Positions 58,392-64,000 of a DNA stretch of 64,000 bases are shown here, one piece after another (position 1 is the first letter of the stretch; each line of letters opens with the position of its first letter). Source of the stretch: Arthrinium phaeospermum (taxonomy: Eukaryota > Ascomycota > Sordariomycetes > Amphisphaeriales > Apiosporaceae); contig QYRS01000005.1 in NCBI GenBank assembly GCA_006503535.1, forward strand, positions 2,728,001 through 2,792,000. The letters are read 5' to 3'. The notes beneath the pieces are model-generated. The model was not told the origin of the DNA. It did no database searches and saw only the letters and a program-made list of their open reading frames with translations. Made by a program: the position numbers and the translations under genes.

Positions 58392-60596
58392 ATGGACTGT
58401 TCATCAATAGCTATGGTGCGGAACGCGTCTGGTCTATCGTGGACTGACAGCCAGAGTTCAACTTCGGAGGACAACTCTTCCATTTTCATGCAATCCACAA
58501 ACCTCTGGTCGACGAATACGGCCACGACAACACGAATAGACACCGGACAACTATCACCAATCAGCACGGAGCTGGACATGCCTTTGGCTGATACGACACA
58601 TTGCGGCATGCCCAACATGGTTCACTCGGCCACGTCGTCGTGCACGAATGACTCTTGGGGCACAGGCTACAGCGAGGGACCGGAACAATGCGATGCTGGA
58701 GACGATGTGCATTGGGAACAGGACTCCGACGATGTGCTGACGGTCCCCAAGATGGAGCCTGTCGAGGACGACGACTTCCACATGGACGACCTCAAGGAAG
58801 CACCAAGGACACCACGGCCCTCCTCCAGTTCGGGGGCAGCAGTAGCCAAGGCCAAGAGACCCAGAGGCCGGCCACGAAAGCACCCCTTGACGCCCCAGGT
58901 CTCGGCCAACAAGATCGCCAAGGGCAGGTCAAAGACAGGTTGCATTACGTGCCGGAAGAGGAAGAAGAAGTGTGATGAGGCGAAGCCTAGATGTAAGCAT
59001 GTCGGGGCATCTTGTTGACTGTGTGCTGGCTAACTCTTCAAAGGCATGAACTGTGAGAAGAATGCAGTCGTCTGTGAGGGATACAATGAGAAGACGATCT
59101 GGAAGAGCGGGAGAGAGAAGGCCGAAGAAGGTATATCCGTCCCCTGTCGATTGACCGAAGCCATTCAATCCCATCCTAATACCCGAGATACAGAGCGTCG
59201 GAAGAGTCTCCCTCTCATTACTCTGCAGCCTATCTTCAAGGGAGTCGAGACACCCGAGGACATGATCTTCCTCCATCACTACATCAATCACCTCAGCGGC
59301 GTCTTGACTGTCGAGAGTCAACATAAGAACGCCTTCAAGGACATGCTACTCCAAATGGCTGTTGAACATCGCGGCCTGATGCACTCAATCCTGTCCCTGG
59401 CCAGCGAGCACATCGACTACGAGACACCATACGGAGCCAAGATCCTCGAGTCAAACGAGAGGGTCACCAAGGCCAGCCTCCAAGCCCGGTCTGAGTTCCA
59501 CCACAACGAGGCCATGCACACCTTCTATGAGGACATCGGCCGAGAGCAGAGCAGGAAAACAGACGACGGGACAGTGAATCTGTCGGTTCGGTACGGCCAG
59601 ATGCTGTGCTTATTGCTCAAGTCCATCGCCAACGGCAGCCACAACGGCGAGCACCGTCTGCATCTCCAGGCCTACAAAAACCTCATTCAAGACTCGCCTC
59701 CTGATGACTCGGGCTTCCTCATCTTCATTACCGAGTTCTTCCAGTTCTATGTATTCGCCGACGAGTTGATTCGCTACCCACAGGTACATGTACCCCGCCT
59801 GGCCCTGGAGACTTGGGAACCGTGGATGACGATTGAACCGGCTCGACTGATTGGCGTTTCCGATGGCCTGTTCAAGTATCTCACCCAAATCACCACCATT
59901 CGGAACACGATCCGGACCAATATCCTGGCCAGGATTGATCCCGTGGTCGATTACACGTCGCTCTACCGCGCGGCCGAAATCGACGCGGCCATTCGGGACT
60001 GGACTCCACACTGGCCCCCTGGCGACAGCCGCGAACGCGTGGGACTGCTGTACAAGCAGATGATGTGGGTCTACCTCTTCAGGACCATCTACCCCCCATC
60101 CTCATCGTCGTCGCCGCCGCCCGTCATGGTAGGCCAATCATTCGGCACCACCACCTGCTCCGGCAATTCGCCGCCCTTATCACCCACGTCGCCTGTCCAC
60201 CCGGACCCTCCATGTTCCGACAAAACGGCATTGTCGTCGCATCGGGCGGAGTCACCACAGCCAATTCGGTATCCGCCTCACCACGACAGCCGCATCACCG
60301 TTGCGGTGGACGAGTCCCTGGCCATTCTGGAGTCATTCAAGCCCAGCGATCCGGTCCAGACCCTGCTTTTGATACCTTGTCTCATCATTGGCTGTGCTAG
60401 TTTCGCACCATCCCAGCGATCCAAAGTCCAGGACGCTGTGAGGGCCGTGCGGGGCTACACTGGGCTGCGCAACTGCGATCTGCTTCTGGAGGTGTTGACC
60501 ATGGTCTGGCAACTCATGGACCAAGGCGAATGGACTCAAGTCTGGGACTGGCAAGGCGTTGCCCAGTCCATGGGACTCGATTTCGCGTGCGCCTAA
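58392..60596 (+). CDS. pro1: Zn(II)2Cys6 transcription factor with AT-hook, PRO1/ADV-1-like (696 aa)
   Basis: Exons 58392-58992, 59044-59130 and 59194-60596 join in phase. The second intron (63 nt, GTATAT..CTAAT..CAG) is a multiple of three and would read through, but splicing it gives the natural charged linker KAEEERRKSLP. An AT-hook-like KRPRGRPRK lies at about 155-163. The binuclear zinc cluster is C184-x2-C187-x6-C194-x6-C201-x2-C204-x6-C211, with the first intron cutting the fourth Cys codon. It is followed by CEGYNEKTIW and a Fungal_trans_2-type helical domain (FLHHYINHLSGVLTVESQHKN, LMHSILSLASEHID). Length and domain order fit PRO1/ADV-1, the regulator of fruiting-body development and cell fusion in Sordaria and Neurospora. 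The ortholog assignment is from memory of family features and should be treated as likely, not certain. Confidence 0.85.
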
Positions 60597-62251
60597 TGGC
60601 GTACCAACTCCCCACTCCTGGGTCTGCCGGCCAAGGCAAACCCCACCCACGATTTTGGTAGTATTGAAGCACGACTTCAGACTCCAACTTACCAACTCTC
60701 ATTTCCGCACATCCATCTGATTTCGCAACTCCATGCGCATACACACGACATACACGCTGTTTATTTTCTTATACCCCACTCGTTTTGTGTAACTTTTCCT
60801 TTCAGCGTCCGTTGGCGGTCAGACTTCTTGCATTACTACGGGGTGGCAATAGTGCTTTTGAGCGATTGGCGGCAATTGTGGGCTCGTCGTCTACTTGGAC
60901 GGCGAGCTACAGTGATACCCTTTCAGCATGTGTTCACGCGGCGACGATTGTATGAAACGAAAGCAGTCACCGCGGGCACGGGGGCGAATGAGAAGAAGGA
61001 GGACTGCTCTACATAGTGATGATATAAGGTCCGGACAGGCGGCGTTTTTTGATATAGGTCGGTTCGGGCGGGGATTGGTTGGGAGAGGGAGACCGGGATG
61101 CACGGAACCAGTCGGCTCTTTGCATTTACTCATTTGTTCGGGGATCCCATGGAGGATCAGGCAGGCGGGATATTTCTCTTTCACATCATTGCATCATCAT
61201 CGTGTCCTCGGCTTTTTGGCGTTAGATACAGGCACCGTACGTGGATTAACTACGGCGGGCCAGGCGGCCAAGTTTTCTTTTGTTATCAAAGTTTTTCTAC
61301 TGTCATCACATGGCCTGCGCATTTGCATTGTCATCATCATCATCGTCGTCGTCAATATAGTTGGCTTACTGTTTGCTCCCCTCTATTAATCCTACTCTGA
61401 AGCCGAAAGGTCTGATTCATGAGATTTGATGTTTGATTTGCCTGTTGGAACTGTTCTGCCGCGGGAAATGTATGGTTTCACTTTACGGGAATACTGCATA
61501 GATCAGATTGCTAAGATATCGCCGTAGTTTACTTGCAGTCTCTGGGATTGGATGAGGACAGATTGTTTCTCTAATTCTACTATGTTGATGCATATCTTGC
61601 CTTACTACCTAAATGAATGGGTAGATGTTCATTAGCAACAGCCCGTCTCCAGGAGTCATCAACTCTGTCCCCTTCAGTATATCCTAGTTGAGATTAAGCA
61701 ATTCAGGAAGATTCAGTACCGATACCTTTTCCAAGGCAAATCCAACATTGCTTTGCCAAAAGCCCAAATCAAAAGTGCGTTTCCATACGGACACCATCAG
61801 CCGAGTTTTGGTAGCAAGCCGACGGCTACCCAACCTCTTCTCATATCCATAGCTTTCGTTTCCATATCTCTGAGCCAAGAGTCATAATTGTCATTCCCAC
61901 ATTGGCTCGGGGGTCGCACGGGCGATGCTGCCCGGCACAGTAAAGGGGTCGTCGACGGAGTCGGAACCATTATCATCATCGTCATCGTCCTTGGTAGAAC
62001 GGGTGTGGATGCGCCAGCTGCCCATCAAGCTGGCACTCTCGGTATTGTTGTTGTCGTGTTGTCGGTGTAGTAATCATTGCTTTCGTGATCGATAGGGGAA
62101 TAGTACTGTCCACTGCTGGCCGATGTTGGTGCCGTTGCTGTGGTCTCGCTCAAGTGTCGCCGCGCCACGGGCTGGGGAAGAAGCATCACCATGATCACCA
62201 CCCCATAGCGAGATGTGGCGCGCCATCCGCTCGTCAGATGGAGGCTGATGT
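60597..62251. other. Intergenic between convergent genes (1.65 kb)
   Basis: This holds the 3' flank of the regulator and the 3' side of the right-edge gene. A CATCATCATCATCGTCGTCGTC run lies at about 61332. No gene was recognised. Confidence 0.4.
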
Positions 62252-63882
62252 CTAGTTTGTTCTGTTGCTGCTGTTGGCTGTGACTGCGGAAGAAGAGGAT
62301 GGTGCGTCGAGAAAGCCGCCGCGGATAGCACTCACATGGTTGTCGTTGTTGGTGTTACTCTCGGGGGAAAAGAAATCATCGTTTCCGCTTTGGGAAGTCG
62401 GGGTTGCGTTGGAAGAAGATGAAGGACCGGCTTTTATATTGGTCTTCTTGTTCTTCTTCTTGGATGACGACAGCGCTGTCTTCGGTGCCGGAAGGGCTCC
62501 GGACATCAGGTACGAACCATCACCAACGTCGCTGTCGTCGTCGTCTAAGCTCCGACGGCCTTGCCTTTGTTCTTTCTGGGCTTGCCTTCTGTTGTTGCTG
62601 CTTGGGCTTCGATTCGGGCTTGGGCTTGGAGGACTTGGACTTTGGCGACTGTTCTTGTTGCTTCTCCTGTGCCGAATCTTCCACGTGCTCCTTCTCCGCT
62701 GGGCTCGGAGTGGCGCTGGCGTTGGCTTCCATTGTCGTCGTCGTCGGTGTCGTAGGCATCTCTGGTTGGGACGGCCTTAGTTTTGCCATTGCTGGGATTG
62801 CTCTTCCGTTGTTGGTTTGGCTGCCGCTTTGGCTCCGAGTCAGATTCTGTCTCGTTCCCGGAATCATTCACGGCACTGTCCTCGGTATTGTTACCGAAAT
62901 CGTCGTTAACAACGTTCGCTGTATCGCCCCCGAGATCGCTGTCCGTTACGTTTCCTGTTCCGTCTCCTGCTTCGCTTCCTGTTCCATTGCCTGCGTCGCT
63001 TCCTGCTGCGCCGCCTGCTCCGTCCTTGGGGTCATCGCCTGATTGTACCGCTGGGTTTGCCTCTGGGCCTGTCTCCGGGTCTGCCTTTGGGTCTTCTTCT
63101 GGGTCTGCCTCTGGGTCTTCCGCTGGGGTCGCCGCTGTGTCTTCTGCTGGGGTCGCCGCAGGGGCTGCTGGTTGTGCCGCTGGTTCTGTAAGAGAATCGG
63201 CCTTCCCTGTCCCTGCTCGTCTGACTTCTTTGGCTCTTCTGGATCTTGCTGGTTCGACTTGACTGCCTGTCCTGGCGTAGCTGACTGCCCTGACGTAGCT
63301 GACTGCCCTGGCTTGCCTGCCTGTCCTGGTTTGGCTGTCTGCCCTGATGTGACTGCCTGTCCTGACTTGGCTGCCTGTCCTGGTTTGCCTGCCTGTCCTG
63401 GTTTGCCTGCCTGTACTGACTTGGCTTGCTTCGTCTGAGCTGTTGGTTTTGGCTTCGTTGGCTGACTTGTCCCCTTACGCGCGTCGTTTCGCCTACCTCC
63501 CCTGATATTCGGCGTTAGTCGGCTTTTTTGCGCCCTTAGTTCCCTCAGGCTTCTGAGGCGTGCCTGGCTCGCTCGAGTCCTTCGGCTGTGTCTTCGACAC
63601 CAATGTGGCCAGTTCGCGCGCCAGGCCGCTGAAGTCCACGGTCACGTTCCCTTGGTTGCCATAGTGGTTGTTACTGTGATGTTGGTTGTTATGTTCCTCA
63701 TTTCCCCGGCCAGTGTAGTGCACGACGTTGGCGTCCTGGGCGGCAGCGGCGACGGCGGGTTTTCCGACTTGTAGGGCTGGTGGTGCCGGGTCGGGTTGCG
63801 ATGATGAGAAGGAGGAGGGCCATGATGAGTGCGAGGGGGTGCTGGGGCTGGGGGAAGGGGCAGTGAAGTAGGTGGTGGGCAT
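62252..63882 (-). CDS. Low-complexity, probably disordered repeat protein (model uncertain)
   Basis: The 5' exon reads from a Met at 63882 (MPTTYFTAPSPSPS) to 63497 and includes NVTVDFSGLARELATLVSKT, the only segment that looks ordered. An intron at 63440-63496 (GTAGGC..AACAG) leads into an open frame that crosses an 18-bp repeat array and then an acidic tract of DPEADPEEDPKA and GNGTGSEAGDGTG type. Near 62740 the natural-looking reading moves to a second frame (EKEHVEDSAQEKQQEQS, KPKPESKPKQQQQ), and near 62560 to a third (SLDDDDSDVGDG, then KKKNKKT) that ends at 62252. Either two small introns or indels at triplet runs are needed, so the exon structure is not settled. The start could also lie beyond the right edge. 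No known domain is recognised. Confidence 0.42.
63263..63424. repeat. 18-bp coding minisatellite, nine units
   Basis: On the plus strand units look like CTGCCTGTCCTGGTTTGC with substitutions; nine fit exactly into 162 bp. Because 18 is a multiple of three, all minus-strand frames are open: one gives TGRQTR-type hexapeptides (the frame chosen by the upstream intron), another GQAGKP-type collagen-like triplets. Confidence 0.88.
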
Positions 63883-64000
63883 GCAGAGGCAAAGACGAAC
63901 AGCTCTTCGATGGGCGACTGGTGTACGGGTCGAGGGCGAGGCGCCGCGCGTTCTGGATGATCACCCTGGCGGCGGAAGTCCGGGTCCTCATTGCGCATGC

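Noticed and set aside
62265..63438. Leu/Val/Cys-rich plus-strand readings resembling membrane proteins
   Set aside because: They are antisense shadows of the minus-strand low-complexity gene; the apparent helices come from complementing Glu/Gln/Lys codons.

Overview
This window is nuclear DNA of a filamentous ascomycete (Pezizomycotina, most likely a Sordariomycete). The genes carry several short introns (about 50-280 nt) with GTAAGT/GTGAGT-type donors, CTAAC/CTGAC-like branch points and YAG acceptors. One block is destroyed in the style of repeat-induced point mutation (RIP). The gene content is typically fungal: a DUF7580 protein, a MARVEL protein, a P450, a rhodopsin-like membrane protein, a C-4 methylsterol oxidase, and a Zn(II)2Cys6 regulator resembling PRO1/ADV-1. 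All gene models were built by hand by joining exons in phase; no homology search was possible.

Layout. 1-5.4 kb: the 5' part of a DUF7580 (HeLo-like N-terminus) gene, a small orphan gene and a MARVEL-type four-helix membrane protein. 5.4-23.4 kb: a gene-poor accessory compartment. Its core (about 10.75-20.08 kb) is an extremely AT-rich block holding a RIP-ruined Ty3/Gypsy chromovirus with two ~196-bp LTRs, still-readable traces of reverse transcriptase and chromodomain, and a 57-bp minisatellite. Just right of it is a near-perfect 110-bp tandem duplication that escaped RIP. 23.4-24.6 kb: a conserved fungal protein of unknown function.

27.3-33.0 kb: the most unusual locus. Four tandem paralogues, all on the minus strand, encode single-pass membrane proteins with a shared three-cysteine ectodomain, a Ser/Thr-rich stalk, one membrane helix and a cytoplasmic tail with a glutamine tract and an EADGxPL motif. 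Intron position and phase are conserved in all four. Copies differ in glycosylation sites, glutamine-tract length, tail and integrity. None has an evident signal peptide.

33.4-40.1 kb: an alpha/beta-hydrolase and a P450 in the same orientation, a rhodopsin-like seven-helix membrane protein divergent from the P450, and a small membrane protein. Together they could be a small accessory metabolic/sensing neighbourhood. 41.2-45.3 kb: an ERG25-type sterol C-4 methyl oxidase (ergosterol synthesis) and a GNAT-like acetyltransferase. 45.3-58.4 kb: about 13 kb with no recognisable gene but many simple repeats, lying upstream of a developmental-type Zn2Cys6 regulator (58.4-60.6 kb). The right edge carries a low-complexity, repeat-rich, probably disordered protein on the minus strand whose reading frame changes twice.

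No tRNA, rRNA or CRISPR feature was found. The strongest candidate for something undescribed is the four-gene membrane-protein array.
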